DNA of 64,000 nt from Ensifer sp. LC11 (GTDB lineage: Bacteria > Pseudomonadota > Alphaproteobacteria > Rhizobiales > Rhizobiaceae). The stretch is taken from the NCBI RefSeq assembly GCF_001695835.1, contig NZ_MBSO01000034.1, positions 62,001-126,000 on the forward strand. Reading direction: 5' to 3'. The notes beneath the pieces were generated by a model. That model made no database searches. It was not told where the DNA came from and saw only the letters and a program-made list of their open reading frames with translations. The translations under genes and the position numbers were made by a program. Each line of letters starts with the position of its first letter. Positions within the stretch are counted from its first letter, which is position 1. This document shows positions 1-10,394 of this stretch, one piece after another.

Positions 1-210
1 AATTGTCAACGGGAATATTTTACCCGACTGTAGCAAAAATGCAAAAAAACAGGATGACAGCGCCCAATGTTTGGGCTAATTTCGGCTCACAAAACAGGCA
101 TGAAGACTAAATTCTTGCCGACTTTCGCGGTCAAGTCTTGGGAGGATAAGATCTTAGGCGCGCCTGGTCGCTGCCGCCGGAAACGGATTAAAGATCACGC
201 GAAACTTGAA

Positions 211-233
211 AAACAAGGCTTTCAGCCTTGTTT
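211..233. terminator. Rho-independent terminator-like hairpin
   Basis: A 10-bp perfect stem (AAACAAGGCT / AGCCTTGTTT) with a 3-nt loop is followed by a T run on the plus strand and preceded by an A run, so it could work in both directions. On the minus strand it would end the transcript of the DUF1467 gene and the long operon before it. Confidence 0.7.
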
Positions 234-274
234 TTTTTTGCTTTTCTCAAACTCCCGCAGCGACGAAGCAGCAT

Positions 275-300
275 CCAAAATTGAACTATGTCAATTTTGG
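275..300. repeat. Perfect 10-bp inverted repeat, function unknown
   Basis: CCAAAATTGA and TCAATTTTGG are exact reverse complements separated by 6 nt. No T tract follows directly on either strand, so it is a poor terminator. It could be an operator or a processing hairpin at the operon end. Confidence 0.45.
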
Positions 301-444
301 GTCCGTCAATACTACAATTTCTCTGGTTCTGTCTGAAGGTCGATGTCGGGGCGCCAATTCCGGCGGGCAATGCCCCTGAAATCCATGGGGACAAGATCTG
401 ATCGGCACACGGGCCCGTTCGACCGGTCCGGCGCGACCAAAATC

Positions 445-714
445 TCAGTAAAACTTCGGGTAGAAGCGCGGAAGGGAATCGATGCCGTAGCCAAGCCTCA
501 CAGACACGACGTACCAAGCGAGCTGGATCGCGGCTGCAATGATCGTCGTCAACAGCACGACCCGCTTCGCGTTGAACTTGGCCGGTGCGCTTTCGACGCT
601 CCCCGGCACGACGTTATTTTCTTCGGCCTGCGTGCGCACTCCCAAGGGCAGAACCGCAAAGAGCGTGATCCACCAGATGATGAAGTAGATGGCAAAGGTC
701 GAAAAAAGCGGCAT
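445..714 (-). CDS. DUF1467 family small membrane protein
   Basis: This 89-aa protein has two hydrophobic segments (about residues 4-22 and 52-70) and a conserved-looking proline/valine-rich stretch after the first helix. It matches the two-helix DUF1467 family, which in Rhizobiales follows the nuo/birA/rnj/mce cluster. Function is unknown. The ATG has a purine-rich AGGGA immediately upstream. It is the last gene of the minus-strand block, 128 bp after mce, and a terminator-like hairpin lies further downstream. Family assignment is from memory of sequence and context; the membrane topology is visible. Confidence 0.8.
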   Translation of the reverse strand: MPLFSTFAIYFIIWWITLFAVLPLGVRTQAEENNVVPGSVESAPAKFNAKRVVLLTTIIAAAIQLAWYVVSVRLGYGIDSLPRFYPKFY

Positions 715-842
715 TCCCTGCTCCCGTTGAAGACGACCGGCAAAACGGCAGAAAGCGCATTTCGCCGCGACTTCCGCGACATTCTGTCCGCCTTATAGCG
801 CCGCCGGTCGCATCACACAAACGGCCTTCGCGCGGTCAACTG

Positions 843-1247
843 TCACACCTCTTCGAGTTCGATCAACGTACCCTGGAAATCCTTGGGGTGAAGGAAGAGC
901 ACGGGCTTTCCGTGCGCGCCGATCTTCGGCTCGCCATCACCCAGCACACGCGCTCCCGCGGCACGCAGTGCATCGCGCGCCGACAGGATGTTTTCGACCT
1001 CGTAGCAGATGTGGTGCATTCCGCCTGAAGGGTTCTTTGCCAGGAAAGCCGCGATCGGCGAGGTCTCGCCCAGAGGCTCAAGGAGCTCCACCTTGGTGTT
1101 GGCAAGCGTGACGAACACGACGGTCACGCCATGCTCCGGCAGGGCCTGCGGCTCGGTCACCGAAGCGCCGAGCATCGAACGATAGCTTTCGGCGGCCGAG
1201 GCAAGATCCGGTACGGCAATGGCGATGTGGTTCACTCTTCCAAGCAT
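843..1247 (-). CDS. mce: Methylmalonyl-CoA epimerase
   Basis: This 134-aa VOC-fold enzyme interconverts (2R)- and (2S)-methylmalonyl-CoA, linking propionyl-CoA catabolism to succinyl-CoA. The visible metal-binding pattern is VNHIAIAV near residue 7, GGMHHICYEV in the middle and a C-terminal GTLIELEE. Its length is typical for the family. It lies 68 bp downstream of the RNase J gene on the same strand, an arrangement common in Rhizobiales. Neighbouring enzymes of the pathway are not in the window, so the grouping looks historical rather than functional. Confidence 0.93.
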   Translation of the reverse strand: MLGRVNHIAIAVPDLASAAESYRSMLGASVTEPQALPEHGVTVVFVTLANTKVELLEPLGETSPIAAFLAKNPSGGMHHICYEVENILSARDALRAAGARVLGDGEPKIGAHGKPVLFLHPKDFQGTLIELEEV

Positions 1248-1315
1248 TGCAATCCTCCCGCTACGGGCGATGTCCCGTAGCCATACCGCTTATAGAGCCG
1301 AGCGCCGGCAGCCAA

Positions 1316-2983
1316 TCAGACTTTGGTGACAAATGCCGTCACGATCGGCTTCTTGCCCCAGATCTGGTTGGCGGTGCTGCGAACGGCGCGGCGGACGGCC
1401 TCCTGCAGCATCGCCAGATCCTTGCGTTTCGCGCGCGGAATGCTCTCGACGGCGCCGAGGACGGCGTCATAGAGCGTGTCCTCCATGTCCTCGCCCTCAT
1501 CATCGAACTCCGGCAGGCCGATCGCAACGATGTCCGGATCGCCAAGGAAATCGTAACGGCTGTCGAGCACGACATTGACGGCAACATGGCCGGCAAAGGA
1601 GAGCTTGCGACGCTCGCCGATGCCCATTTCCTCGAAATCGCCGATGAGGCTGCCGTCCTTGTAGATCCGGCCATGCGGGGCTTCGTCGATCACCTCGGCC
1701 GGCCCCGGGGCAAGGCGCAGCATTTCACCGTTCCGCAGACGCGGGACGTTTGCGATGCCCGATTGCCGGCCAAGCTCCCCATGCGCCGTCAGATGCGCCG
1801 CCTCGCCATGAACAGGCACGAGGATCTGCGGGCGCAGCCACTGATACATCTGCTGCAGCTCGGTGCGACGCGGGTGGCCCGACACGTGCACAAGCGCCTC
1901 GCTGTCGGTGATGATGTGGATGCCCTGCTCGACCAGGCCGTTCTTGATGTCGTTGATCGCCTTTTCGTTGCCCGGGATCGTACGCGAGGAAAACACGACC
2001 GTATCACCGGCGGAGAAGGCGACGTTGCGCATCTCGTCGCGAGCGATCTTGGCGAGTGCCGCACGAGGTTCGCCCTGACTGCCGGTGAGGATGACCACGA
2101 CCTTGTCGCGCGGCACATAGCCGAACTCGTCTTCGGCAAGGAACGGTTTGATGCCTTCCATCAATCCGAGATCCGCAGCGACAGCGACGACCCGCTTCAT
2201 CGAACTGCCGAGCAGCAGCACATCCCTGCCCGCCTCTTCCGCCGCCTCGGCGATCGAGCGGATGCGCCCGACATTCGAGGAGAACGTCGTGATCGCGACC
2301 CGGCCCTCGGCGTTCGCAATGATCTTCATCAGGCTCTCGGAAACTTCCTGCTCCGACGGCGAAACGCCGTCGCGCATCGCGTTGGTAGAATCGCAGACGA
2401 GCGCCAGCACACCGTCGTCGCCGATCTGACGGAAGCGCGTCTCGTCGGTCAGCGGACCAAGCGACGGATGCAGATCGATCTTCCAGTCGCCGGTGTGGAC
2501 GACGGTGCCAAGCGGCGTGCGAATGATCAGCGACATCGGCTCGGGGATCGAGTGGTTGACGCCAACTGCCTCGATCTCGAAGGGACCGACATTGATGCGG
2601 TCGCCCTGCTTGAAGATCGTGACAGGGATCTCACCCCGGCTCTTTTCGAAATCGCGCTTGGCCTCCAGCATGCCCGCCGTAAACGGCGAGGCATAGACCG
2701 GAACGTTGAGACCGGGCCAGAGATCGTTCAAGCCGCCATAGTGGTCCTCATGCGCATGGGTGATGATGATCGCCTTGAGATTGCGGCGCTCCTCAGCCAG
2801 AAAGCCGATATCGGGCAACACCAGGTCAACGCCCGGAAGCTCCGGCCCTGGGAACGTCACGCCGCAATCGACCATGATCCACTGGCGGCTGCCCGGCCGC
2901 CCGTAGCCGTAAAGGCCGAGATTCATACCAATTTCGCCGACGCCGCCGAGCGGCAAGAACACCAGTTCTTCTTCTTGCGCCAT
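1316..2983 (-). CDS. rnj: Ribonuclease J
   Basis: This 555-aa metallo-beta-lactamase/beta-CASP ribonuclease has 5'-3' exonuclease and endonuclease activity in rRNA maturation and mRNA turnover in the cytoplasm. The signature THAHEDHYGG gives H76, H78, D80 and H81; a second metal ligand region is VVHTGDWKID; PVHGEAAHL near residue 390 fits the beta-CASP histidine motif. It is followed by mce and preceded by birA with a 27-bp gap, so it is probably co-transcribed with the tail of the nuo block. Length and motifs are complete. Confidence 0.95.
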   Translation of the reverse strand: MAQEEELVFLPLGGVGEIGMNLGLYGYGRPGSRQWIMVDCGVTFPGPELPGVDLVLPDIGFLAEERRNLKAIIITHAHEDHYGGLNDLWPGLNVPVYASPFTAGMLEAKRDFEKSRGEIPVTIFKQGDRINVGPFEIEAVGVNHSIPEPMSLIIRTPLGTVVHTGDWKIDLHPSLGPLTDETRFRQIGDDGVLALVCDSTNAMRDGVSPSEQEVSESLMKIIANAEGRVAITTFSSNVGRIRSIAEAAEEAGRDVLLLGSSMKRVVAVAADLGLMEGIKPFLAEDEFGYVPRDKVVVILTGSQGEPRAALAKIARDEMRNVAFSAGDTVVFSSRTIPGNEKAINDIKNGLVEQGIHIITDSEALVHVSGHPRRTELQQMYQWLRPQILVPVHGEAAHLTAHGELGRQSGIANVPRLRNGEMLRLAPGPAEVIDEAPHGRIYKDGSLIGDFEEMGIGERRKLSFAGHVAVNVVLDSRYDFLGDPDIVAIGLPEFDDEGEDMEDTLYDAVLGAVESIPRAKRKDLAMLQEAVRRAVRSTANQIWGKKPIVTAFVTKV

Positions 2984-3010
2984 ATCGTGATGCGCCCTTG
3001 TTTCTAAGAA

Positions 3011-3778
3011 TTATCCGAAAAATACGTCGCCGGCGGCAATCGCCTGCATCGTGCCCGTGCCGGTATCGAGCATCAATCGCCCGGCGCCATCAATACCGGC
3101 AAAGCGACCGGAAAGCGACCGGTCGGGCAGATTTACCGTGATCGTCTCGCCGATACCGCGGGCCGCCGCACGCCATTGTTCGATTGTATTGGCGATACCC
3201 GCCCCACGATCCCAGACCGACAAGGTCTCTGCCATCGTCATAAACAGCCGGGCAAACAACTCATCCGGCGAGACCGATGAACCCTCTTTCTGGAGCGATG
3301 TCACCGGATAGAGCGCTTCGTCGGGCTGGACAGCGATGTTGACGCCGCAGCCGATCACCAGCGCCTGGCGTCCATCCGGGAGCAACTCGCCTTCAAGAAG
3401 GATGCCGCAGGTTTTCTTGCCGTCGATCAGGATGTCGTTTGGCCACTTGATCTCCACCGGAGCCGAACCCGGTGCCATCACCTGGCGGATCGCCCGATGC
3501 ACCGCCACTGCAACGGCAAGCGGCAGAGAATGCAGGTGCTCGACCGGAGCCGGATCAATAAGAAGGAGCGATGCGTAGAGGTTGCCCGGTTCCGAGAACC
3601 ACGCGCGCCCGCGTCTGCCGCGGCCGCCCGTCTGGCGCACGGCCGTCACCCAGAGATTGCCTAGGTCGCCCTGGCGCGCGCGCGCCAGGCATTCACTGTT
3701 GGTCGACCCGACCGCATCGAGCGCGACGTGCCGGAAATCGTCGAGCGAAATCCGGCCGCCGCTTTCAAGGGCGATCAA
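3011..3778 (-). CDS. birA: Biotin-[acetyl-CoA carboxylase] ligase
   Basis: This 255-aa enzyme attaches biotin to the carrier protein of acetyl-CoA carboxylase and other biotin enzymes. The biotin/ATP-binding loop [16 protein letters not shown] and the catalytic region [20 protein letters not shown] are intact. There is no N-terminal helix-turn-helix domain, so it is a monofunctional ligase without the repressor activity of E. coli BirA. The start ATG overlaps the nuoN stop by 4 bp (ATGA), pointing to translational coupling with the nuo operon. Confidence 0.95.
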   Translation of the reverse strand: MIALESGGRISLDDFRHVALDAVGSTNSECLARARQGDLGNLWVTAVRQTGGRGRRGRAWFSEPGNLYASLLLIDPAPVEHLHSLPLAVAVAVHRAIRQVMAPGSAPVEIKWPNDILIDGKKTCGILLEGELLPDGRQALVIGCGVNIAVQPDEALYPVTSLQKEGSSVSPDELFARLFMTMAETLSVWDRGAGIANTIEQWRAAARGIGETITVNLPDRSLSGRFAGIDGAGRLMLDTGTGTMQAIAAGDVFFG

Positions 3779-5223
3779 AAGAAGGTCCGCGCCGCAACTT
3801 CGGCGGCGTTTCCAAGCGGTCCGCCGATCAGGACGTATCCGAGAACGAACAGGCCCGAGAGACCGAACACCAGGCGCAGCTCGCCTGCCGTGCGGGCAAA
3901 CTCACCCTTGGCGTCGTCGAACCACATCACCTTGATGACGCGCAGATAGTAGTAGGCGCCGACGACGGATGCGAGAACGCCGATGATGGCAAGCGCATAG
4001 AGCTGGGCTTCGATTGCCGCCATGAAGACGAAGTACTTCCCGAAGAAGCCCGCCATGGGGGGAATGCCGGCCAGCGAGAACATCAGAATGGTGAGAACGG
4101 TCGCCATGAAGGGGTTGGTCTGCGAGAGACCAGCCAGATCGTCGACATTCTCGACGTTTTCGCCCTCCTTGCGTCGCATCGCCAGGATGCAGGCGAAGGT
4201 GCCGAGCGTCATCACCATGTAGATGAGCATGTAGAGCAGAACGCCGCGAACACCCGCCATCGAGCCGGCCGCCAGACCCACAAGCGCGTAGCCCATGTGA
4301 CCGATCGAGGAATAGGCCATCAGGCGCTTGATGTTCTTCTGGCCGATGGCCGCGAAGGAACCGAGCAGCATCGAGGCGATCGAGATGAAGACGATGATCT
4401 GCTGCCAGTCGGCAACGACGGGCTCGAAGGCGTTGATGACGATGCGTACGAGGATCGCCATGGCCGCAACCTTCGGCGCTGCCGCGAAGAAGGCGGTGAC
4501 CGGCGTCGGCGCACCTTCATAAACATCGGGCGTCCACATATGGAACGGCACGGCCGAGATCTTGAAGGCGAGACCGGCCAGCACGAAGACGAGGCCGAAG
4601 ATCAGGCCGAGCGAACGGCCTTCGGCGGTCAGCGCGGCGGCGATCTCGGTGAAACCGGTGTGGCCGGTAAAGCCGTAGATCAGCGACATGCCGTAGAGCA
4701 GCATGCCCGAAGACAGTGCGCCGAGCACGAAGTACTTGAGGCCAGCTTCGGTCGAGCGAATGCTGTCGCGATTGATGGCAGCGACGACGTAGAGCGCCAG
4801 CGACTGCAGTTCCAGCGAGAGATAGAGCGAGATCAGGTCGTTGGCCGAGATCATCAGCAGCATGCCGAGCGTCGCCAGTACCAGAAGCACCGGGAACTCG
4901 AAGCGATCGATCTGGGCGGAGCGCGCATGGCCGACGGTCATCACCAGGGCGGTGATCGATCCGATCAGTGCCAACACCTTCATGAACTTGGCGAAGGGGT
5001 CGGACAGGAAGGCGCCGCCATAGGCCGAGCCTTCCCCGGTCTTCAGCACGAGCCAGAGCCCGGCAATGATCAGAAGGGCAACAGCAAGGCCGGTGACGGT
5101 CGACGCCGATTTTTCGCCGGCAAACACGCCGATCATCAGCAATGCCATCGCGCCGACCGCGAGGATCAACTCGGGGATCGAGAGTTGCAGGCTTGCAAGG
5201 AGGGTTTCAGCAGTCATGTCCAA
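3775..5223 (-). CDS. nuoN: NADH-quinone oxidoreductase subunit N
   Basis: This 482-aa polytopic membrane protein is one of the three antiporter-like proton-pumping subunits of complex I. It is hydrophobic throughout, about 14 helices. Typical blocks are the loop lysine region [16 protein letters not shown] and the [17 protein letters not shown] segment. The stop codon overlaps the birA start by 4 bp, and nuoM ends 13 bp upstream. It is the last nuo gene of the operon, as in other alphaproteobacteria. Confidence 0.97.
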   Translation of the reverse strand: MDMTAETLLASLQLSIPELILAVGAMALLMIGVFAGEKSASTVTGLAVALLIIAGLWLVLKTGEGSAYGGAFLSDPFAKFMKVLALIGSITALVMTVGHARSAQIDRFEFPVLLVLATLGMLLMISANDLISLYLSLELQSLALYVVAAINRDSIRSTEAGLKYFVLGALSSGMLLYGMSLIYGFTGHTGFTEIAAALTAEGRSLGLIFGLVFVLAGLAFKISAVPFHMWTPDVYEGAPTPVTAFFAAAPKVAAMAILVRIVINAFEPVVADWQQIIVFISIASMLLGSFAAIGQKNIKRLMAYSSIGHMGYALVGLAAGSMAGVRGVLLYMLIYMVMTLGTFACILAMRRKEGENVENVDDLAGLSQTNPFMATVLTILMFSLAGIPPMAGFFGKYFVFMAAIEAQLYALAIIGVLASVVGAYYYLRVIKVMWFDDAKGEFARTAGELRLVFGLSGLFVLGYVLIGGPLGNAAEVAARTFF

Positions 5224-5236
5224 TCACGTCCTGTGG

Positions 5237-6748
5237 TCATTGCACCGAAAGCGCAACGTTTTGCGCTGCCTGCAGGGCTGCGGAGTAGTTGTTGACGAGC
5301 AGATCCACGGAGGCCGCGGTCGCATCGAAGATCGGCGCCGGATAGACACCGAAGAAGATCGTCAGGATCACCAGCGGATAAAGGATCGCCTTCTCACGAC
5401 CCGAGAGATCGAGCAGAGCCTTCAGGCTTTCCTTTTCCAGTGCGCCGAAGATCACTCGCCGGTAGAGCCAGAGCGCGTATGCAGCCGAGAGGATAACGCC
5501 GCTCGTTGCAAAGAACGCAACCCAGGTATTGACGCGGAAGACGCCGACGAGGGTCAGCACTTCGCCGACGAAGCCGGACGTACCGGGCAGGCCGACGTTC
5601 GCCATGGTGAAGACCATGAAGGCGACGGCATATTTCGGCATGTTGTTGACGAGACCGCCATAGGCCGAGATCTCGCGGGTGTGCAGACGGTCATAGACGA
5701 CGCCGACGCAAAGGAAGAGTGCACCCGAGACGATGCCGTGCGACAGCATCTGGAAGATCGCACCCTGCACGCCTTGAGTGTTGGCGGCAAAGATACCCAT
5801 GGTCACGTAGCCCATGTGAGCGACCGACGAATAGGCGATCAGCTTCTTGATGTCGGTCTGCATCATCGCCACCAGCGAGGTGTAGATGATGGCGACGACC
5901 GACAGCGTGAAGACGAACGGCGCAAAATAGTCGGATGCCAGCGGGAACATCGGCAGCGAGAAGCGCACGAAACCGTAGCCGCCAAGCTTCAGGAGGATCG
6001 CGGCCAGGATGACCGAACCCGCCGTCGGCGCCTGAACGTGCGCGTCGGGAAGCCAGGTGTGCACCGGCCACATCGGCATCTTCACCGCGAAGGAGGCGAA
6101 GAAGGCGAGCCACAGCCAGGTCTGCATCTGCCGTGGGAAGTTGTAGGCAAGCAGCTGCGTGATGTCGGTCGTACCGGCCTGCCAGTACATCGCCATGATC
6201 GCGAGCAGCATCAGCACCGAGCCGAGCAGCGTATAGAGGAAGAACTTGTAGCTGGCGTAGACGCGATCCTTGCCGCCCCAGACACCGATGATGAGGAACA
6301 TCGGAATGAGGCCGGCTTCGAAGAACACGTAGAACAGCACGATGTCGAGCGACACGAAAACGCCGATCATGAACGTTTCCAGGATCAGGAACGCGATCAT
6401 GTAGGCCTTGAGCCGCTTCTCGACCGACTGCCAGCTTGCGAGCACGCAGAACGGCATGAGGAAGGCCGAGAGCACGACGAAAAGCACCGAGATGCCATCG
6501 ACGCCGAGATGGTAGGAAATGCCGGTGCCGAGCCACTCGTGCTTTTCGAGCATCTGGAAGCCAGGGTTCGAGGCATCGAACTGGTACCAGATGTAGACCG
6601 ACACGGCGAAGGTGAAGATCGTCGTCAGCAGCGAAACGTTCAGGATGTTCCGGCGGCCGTAGGCGCTGTCTTCCCTTGTGAGCAAGAGAAGCAGGACGCC
6701 GACGAGCGGCATGAAGGTGACCGCGGAAAGTACGGGCCAATCGGTCAT
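5237..6748 (-). CDS. nuoM: NADH-quinone oxidoreductase subunit M
   Basis: This 503-aa proton-pumping subunit of complex I lies in the inner membrane. It carries the antiporter-family loop [20 protein letters not shown] and the downstream [17 protein letters not shown] motif. The start was placed at the ATG at 6748: it begins MTDWPVLSA, has CAGGAG 9 nt upstream, and its A is the last base of the nuoL TGA stop (TGATG), a typical coupled junction. An in-frame upstream ATG at 6775 would add nine residues inside nuoL and looks less likely. Confidence 0.96.
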   Translation of the reverse strand: MTDWPVLSAVTFMPLVGVLLLLLTREDSAYGRRNILNVSLLTTIFTFAVSVYIWYQFDASNPGFQMLEKHEWLGTGISYHLGVDGISVLFVVLSAFLMPFCVLASWQSVEKRLKAYMIAFLILETFMIGVFVSLDIVLFYVFFEAGLIPMFLIIGVWGGKDRVYASYKFFLYTLLGSVLMLLAIMAMYWQAGTTDITQLLAYNFPRQMQTWLWLAFFASFAVKMPMWPVHTWLPDAHVQAPTAGSVILAAILLKLGGYGFVRFSLPMFPLASDYFAPFVFTLSVVAIIYTSLVAMMQTDIKKLIAYSSVAHMGYVTMGIFAANTQGVQGAIFQMLSHGIVSGALFLCVGVVYDRLHTREISAYGGLVNNMPKYAVAFMVFTMANVGLPGTSGFVGEVLTLVGVFRVNTWVAFFATSGVILSAAYALWLYRRVIFGALEKESLKALLDLSGREKAILYPLVILTIFFGVYPAPIFDATAASVDLLVNNYSAALQAAQNVALSVQ

Positions 6749-8742
6749 CAGAAGGAACTCCTGAACATCATCCAAGTAACGAGCGCGGCAATGCCGATGA
6801 GCATCGCGAACGCGTAGTGATAGAGGTAACCAGTCTGCAGGCGGACAACGCGGTCAGTGACGTTGAGCACACGTGCGGCAATGCCGTTGGGGCCGTAGCC
6901 ATCGATCACGCGGCCGTCGCCTTCCTTCCACAGGAAAGTGCCGAGCCACTTGGCCGAGCGCACGAACAGGACGTCGTAGAGCTCGTCGAAGTACCACTTG
7001 TTGAGCAGGAACTGGTAGAGGCTGCGATGTTGCTCTGCCAGATACTTCGGCAGTTCCGGCCGGCGGATATACATGTACCAGGCGGTGAAGAGACCGAGCG
7101 CCATGGCGCAGAACGGGCTCCACTTAACCCAGAGCGGTACGTGGTGGTACTCCTCGAGGATCTCGTTTTCCGCCGAGGTGAACAGCGCGCCCTTCCAGAA
7201 TTCGGCATAGTGATGGCCGAAGAAGTAGTCGTGGAACAGGAAACCGGCGACCAGCGCGCCAGCGGCCAGGATATAGAGCGGCACCAGCATGACCTGCGGC
7301 GATTCATGGACGTGATGCATGACGTCCGACGACGCGCGCGGCTTGCCATGGAAGGTCATGAAGGCCAGGCGCCAGGAATAGAAGCTCGTGAAGAGCGCGG
7401 CGATCACCAGCAACGCGAAGGCGAAGCCGGAAACGGTGCTGTGCGACGCAAAGGTCGATTCGATGATCGCATCCTTCGAGAAGAAGCCAGCCGTGCCGAA
7501 GAGCGTGCCCGGAATGCCGACACCCGTCAGGGCGATCGTGCCGATGAACATCATCCAGTAGGTGACCGGGATGTGCTTCCTGAGACCGCCCATATAGCGC
7601 ATGTCCTGTTCACCATCGACGGCGTGGATGACCGAACCGGCACCCAAGAACAGCAGAGCCTTGAAAAAGGCGTGCGTGAACAGGTGGAAGATCGCCGCGC
7701 CATAGGCGCCGACGCCGAGCGCCACGAACATGTAGCCGAGCTGCGAGCAGGTCGAATAGGCGATGACGCGCTTGATATCGTTCTGGACGAGACCGACGGT
7801 TGCGGCGAAGAAGGCGGTGATCGCACCGATGATGGTGACGACGGTCAGTGCATCCGGCGACAGTTCGAAGAGTGGCGACATGCGGGCGACGAGGAAGACG
7901 CCGGCGGTAACCATCGTTGCGGCATGAATAAGAGCCGAAACCGGGGTCGGGCCTTCCATGGCGTCCGGAAGCCAGGTGTGCAGCAGGAACTGCGCCGACT
8001 TGCCCATCGCGCCCATGAAGAGCAGCAGGCAGGCAGCGGTCAGCGCATGACCCTTGTCGAGCTGCATGCCGAAGAGGTTCACAACCACCTCCCCTGCTGC
8101 AGCGCCCTCGGCCGGCAGATAGGTCTGTGCCGCGGCAAAGATCGTCTCGAAGTTGACCGAGCCGAACAGCACGAAGACGAGGAAGATGCCGAGCGAGAAG
8201 CCGAAGTCGCCGACGCGGTTGACAATGAAGGCTTTAATCGCGGCAGCGTTGGCCGACGGCTTCTTGTACCAGAAGCCGATGAGCAGGTAGGACGCGAGAC
8301 CCACGCCTTCCCAGCCGAAGAACATCTGCACGAGGTTGTCCGACGTGATGAGCATGAGCATCGCGAAGGTGAAGAGCGACAGATAGGCAAAGAAGCGCGG
8401 ACGATGCGGATCGTGGTGCATGTATCCGATCGAATAGACATGCACGAGCGTCGACACCGTGTTGACGACGACGAACATGACAGCGGTCAGCGGGTCGACG
8501 CGGAACGCCCATTCGACATCGAAGGTGCCGGACTGGATCCAGCGCAGCACCGAAACCTTGATCATCTCCTGATGGCCCAAGGCAACGTCGAAGAAGACGT
8601 ACCAGGAGAGCGCAGCGGCGATGATCATCAAACCGCTGGTGACATATTCCGATGCCTTGGCGCCGATCGAATTCCCGAAGAGGCCGGCGATCAGAAAGCC
8701 GATCAAAGGCAGGAAGACGATAGCCTTGATGATGGTATCCAT
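6748..8742 (-). CDS. nuoL: NADH-quinone oxidoreductase subunit L
   Basis: This 664-aa protein is the distal proton-pumping subunit of complex I, with the long lateral helix expected in its C-terminal part. Visible family motifs are [20 protein letters not shown] and [20 protein letters not shown]. It overlaps the nuoM start by one base and starts 7 bp after nuoK. It is slightly longer than the E. coli subunit, as usual for rhizobia. Confidence 0.97.
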   Translation of the reverse strand: MDTIIKAIVFLPLIGFLIAGLFGNSIGAKASEYVTSGLMIIAAALSWYVFFDVALGHQEMIKVSVLRWIQSGTFDVEWAFRVDPLTAVMFVVVNTVSTLVHVYSIGYMHHDPHRPRFFAYLSLFTFAMLMLITSDNLVQMFFGWEGVGLASYLLIGFWYKKPSANAAAIKAFIVNRVGDFGFSLGIFLVFVLFGSVNFETIFAAAQTYLPAEGAAAGEVVVNLFGMQLDKGHALTAACLLLFMGAMGKSAQFLLHTWLPDAMEGPTPVSALIHAATMVTAGVFLVARMSPLFELSPDALTVVTIIGAITAFFAATVGLVQNDIKRVIAYSTCSQLGYMFVALGVGAYGAAIFHLFTHAFFKALLFLGAGSVIHAVDGEQDMRYMGGLRKHIPVTYWMMFIGTIALTGVGIPGTLFGTAGFFSKDAIIESTFASHSTVSGFAFALLVIAALFTSFYSWRLAFMTFHGKPRASSDVMHHVHESPQVMLVPLYILAAGALVAGFLFHDYFFGHHYAEFWKGALFTSAENEILEEYHHVPLWVKWSPFCAMALGLFTAWYMYIRRPELPKYLAEQHRSLYQFLLNKWYFDELYDVLFVRSAKWLGTFLWKEGDGRVIDGYGPNGIAARVLNVTDRVVRLQTGYLYHYAFAMLIGIAALVTWMMFRSSF

Positions 8743-8749
8743 AGCCCAA

Positions 8750-9058
8750 TCAGCCCTTCATCATGTTGACGTCTTCAACAGCGATCGAGCCGCGGTTGCG
8801 GTAGAAGACGACGAGAATTGCAAGTCCGATGGCCGCTTCCGCAGCCGCGACGGTCAGGATGAACAGAGCAAAGACCTGGCCCGTGATGTCGTTCAGGAAC
8901 GCCGAGAAGGCGACCATGTTGATGTTGACCGCGAGCAGAATGAGTTCGACCGACATCAGGATGACGATGACGTTCTTCCGGTTGAGGAAGATGCCGAAGA
9001 CGCCCAGCGTGAACAGGATGGCGCTAACGGTGAGATAGTGGGAAATTCCGATTTCCAT
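8750..9058 (-). CDS. nuoK: NADH-quinone oxidoreductase subunit K
   Basis: This 102-aa protein has three transmembrane helices. The two membrane glutamates essential for proton transfer in the family fall in [11 protein letters not shown] and [12 protein letters not shown]. Length is standard. It sits between nuoJ (27 bp upstream) and nuoL (7 bp downstream) in the membrane-arm part of the operon. Confidence 0.97.
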   Translation of the reverse strand: MEIGISHYLTVSAILFTLGVFGIFLNRKNVIVILMSVELILLAVNINMVAFSAFLNDITGQVFALFILTVAAAEAAIGLAILVVFYRNRGSIAVEDVNMMKG

Positions 9059-9085
9059 TTTTTGTTCCTCGATCTCGCGTCCGAC

Positions 9086-9700
9086 TTAGATGCCCTGGCC
9101 CGGCTTGACCGTGACCACCTCGACGGCGGTCTCGGGCGTGCGGGCAACCTGCTGCGGGATGTTCTGGCGCTTGATGTTTTCGCGGTGGCGCAAGGTCAGC
9201 ACGATGGCGCCGATCATGGCGACGAGCAGCACAAGGCCAGCGATCTGGAAGAAGTAGATGTAGTGGGTATAGAGCACGTCGCCGAGCGCTGCCGTATTCG
9301 TCCGTTCGGTGATCGCCGGGATCGGCATCGAGACCGCCTTGGCAATTTCCGGCGAGAAGGTCGCGCCACCAACGACGATGATGAGCTCGGCCGCCAGGAT
9401 CAGGCCGATCAATGCTCCGACCGGCGCATATTCGAGCACGCCTGCGCGCAATTCCGCGAAGTCGACGTCAAGCATCATGACGACGAACAGGAAGAGCACC
9501 GCGACCGCACCGACATAGACGACCAGCAGGATCATCGCGAGGAATTCGGCGCCGGTCAGCAGGAACAGGCCCGCTGCGTTAAAGAAGGTCAGGATCAGGA
9601 ACAGAACCGAATAAACGGGGTTCCTGGCAGCAATGACCATAAATGCCGACGCCACCGCGATGAAGGCAAAGAGATAGAAAAAAAGAACCTGCAGACCCAT
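9086..9700 (-). CDS. nuoJ: NADH-quinone oxidoreductase subunit J
   Basis: This 204-aa membrane-arm subunit has five hydrophobic helices, including the conserved VYVGAVAVLFLFVVMML region. I start it at the ATG at 9700 (MGLQVLFFYLFAF), which gives the family length and a helix-first N-terminus. The frame is open 20 codons further upstream, but that extension is polar and cysteine-containing and does not look like NuoJ. A GAAGAAGG-type ribosome-binding stretch precedes 9700. The C-terminal tail (from about residue 175) is polar, as is common in rhizobia. Confidence 0.95.
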   Translation of the reverse strand: MGLQVLFFYLFAFIAVASAFMVIAARNPVYSVLFLILTFFNAAGLFLLTGAEFLAMILLVVYVGAVAVLFLFVVMMLDVDFAELRAGVLEYAPVGALIGLILAAELIIVVGGATFSPEIAKAVSMPIPAITERTNTAALGDVLYTHYIYFFQIAGLVLLVAMIGAIVLTLRHRENIKRQNIPQQVARTPETAVEVVTVKPGQGI

Positions 9701-9838
9701 GATCGGTGCCTTCTTCGTCTTGCACGGCGTGAGGCACCTTTGGCCCCACTCCACAGGCAAAGCCGGACACGCGTCCGGCCGTTGCCCAAACCTATGTCAC
9801 ATGCACCGCCCTCCCCGGGGCGGCGCTACGCAATTGCC

Positions 9839-10330
9839 TCAGCGATAGGGCGAGTCCATTGCGATGTTGCGTGCGATTTCCCGTTCCCAGCGATCGCCGT
9901 TCGCGAGCAGCTTGTCCTTGTCGTAGTAAAGCTCTTCGCGTGTCTCGGTGGCGAACTCGAAGTTCGGACCTTCGACGATCGCGTCCACCGGACATGCTTC
10001 CTGGCAGAAACCGCAATAGATGCACTTCACCATGTCGATGTCATAGCGAACCGTGCGGCGGGTGCCGTCGTTGCGGCGCGGACCGGCTTCGATGGTGATG
10101 GCCTGTGCAGGACAGATCGCCTCGCACAGCTTGCAGGCGATGCAACGCTCTTCACCGTTCGGATAGCGGCGTAGCGCATGCTCGCCACGGAAGCGCGGGC
10201 TGACCGGCCCCTTTTCAAAGGGGTAGTTCAACGTCGCCTTCGGCTTGAAGAAATAGCGCATCGACAGAAAGAACGCGCCGACGAATTCCTTCAGGAACAG
10301 CGAGCTGACGGCTTGCGAAAGACCGGCCAT
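9839..10330 (-). CDS. nuoI: NADH-quinone oxidoreductase subunit I
   Basis: This 163-aa iron-sulfur subunit of the connecting module carries the two [4Fe-4S] clusters N6a and N6b. Both ferredoxin motifs are complete: [12 protein letters not shown] and [12 protein letters not shown]. Two ATG codons are adjacent (10333 and 10330); the second is preferred because GGAGG lies 6 nt before it but only 3 nt before the first. A 138-bp gap separates it from nuoJ, larger than elsewhere in the operon. Confidence 0.96.
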   Translation of the reverse strand: MAGLSQAVSSLFLKEFVGAFFLSMRYFFKPKATLNYPFEKGPVSPRFRGEHALRRYPNGEERCIACKLCEAICPAQAITIEAGPRRNDGTRRTVRYDIDMVKCIYCGFCQEACPVDAIVEGPNFEFATETREELYYDKDKLLANGDRWEREIARNIAMDSPYR

Positions 10331-10394
10331 CATTTACCTCCAGAGTTGCCGGCCTGGGAGAGACCGGCGGTATGCTGCCAAACGTGAGCCATCG

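Larger units (their letters stand above)
1..444. other. No gene seen; intergenic region
   Basis: I see no convincing coding sequence here. The frames open in this stretch have no recognisable protein character and overlap one another. It holds the stem-loop at 211-233, a perfect inverted repeat at 275-300, and a 6-bp inverted repeat GCCCAA/TTGGGC at 62-76 with A-rich flanks. The next gene downstream of the minus-strand block must lie outside the window. Confidence 0.6.

Noticed and set aside
1247-3007. A 586-codon open frame antisense to RNase J
   Set aside because: Composition is Arg/Asp/His/Ala-rich with no fold or motif, and it mirrors the codon bias of the real gene on the other strand. 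The same applies to long antisense frames over nuoM/nuoL, lon, the chemotaxis receptor and the phytase-like gene.
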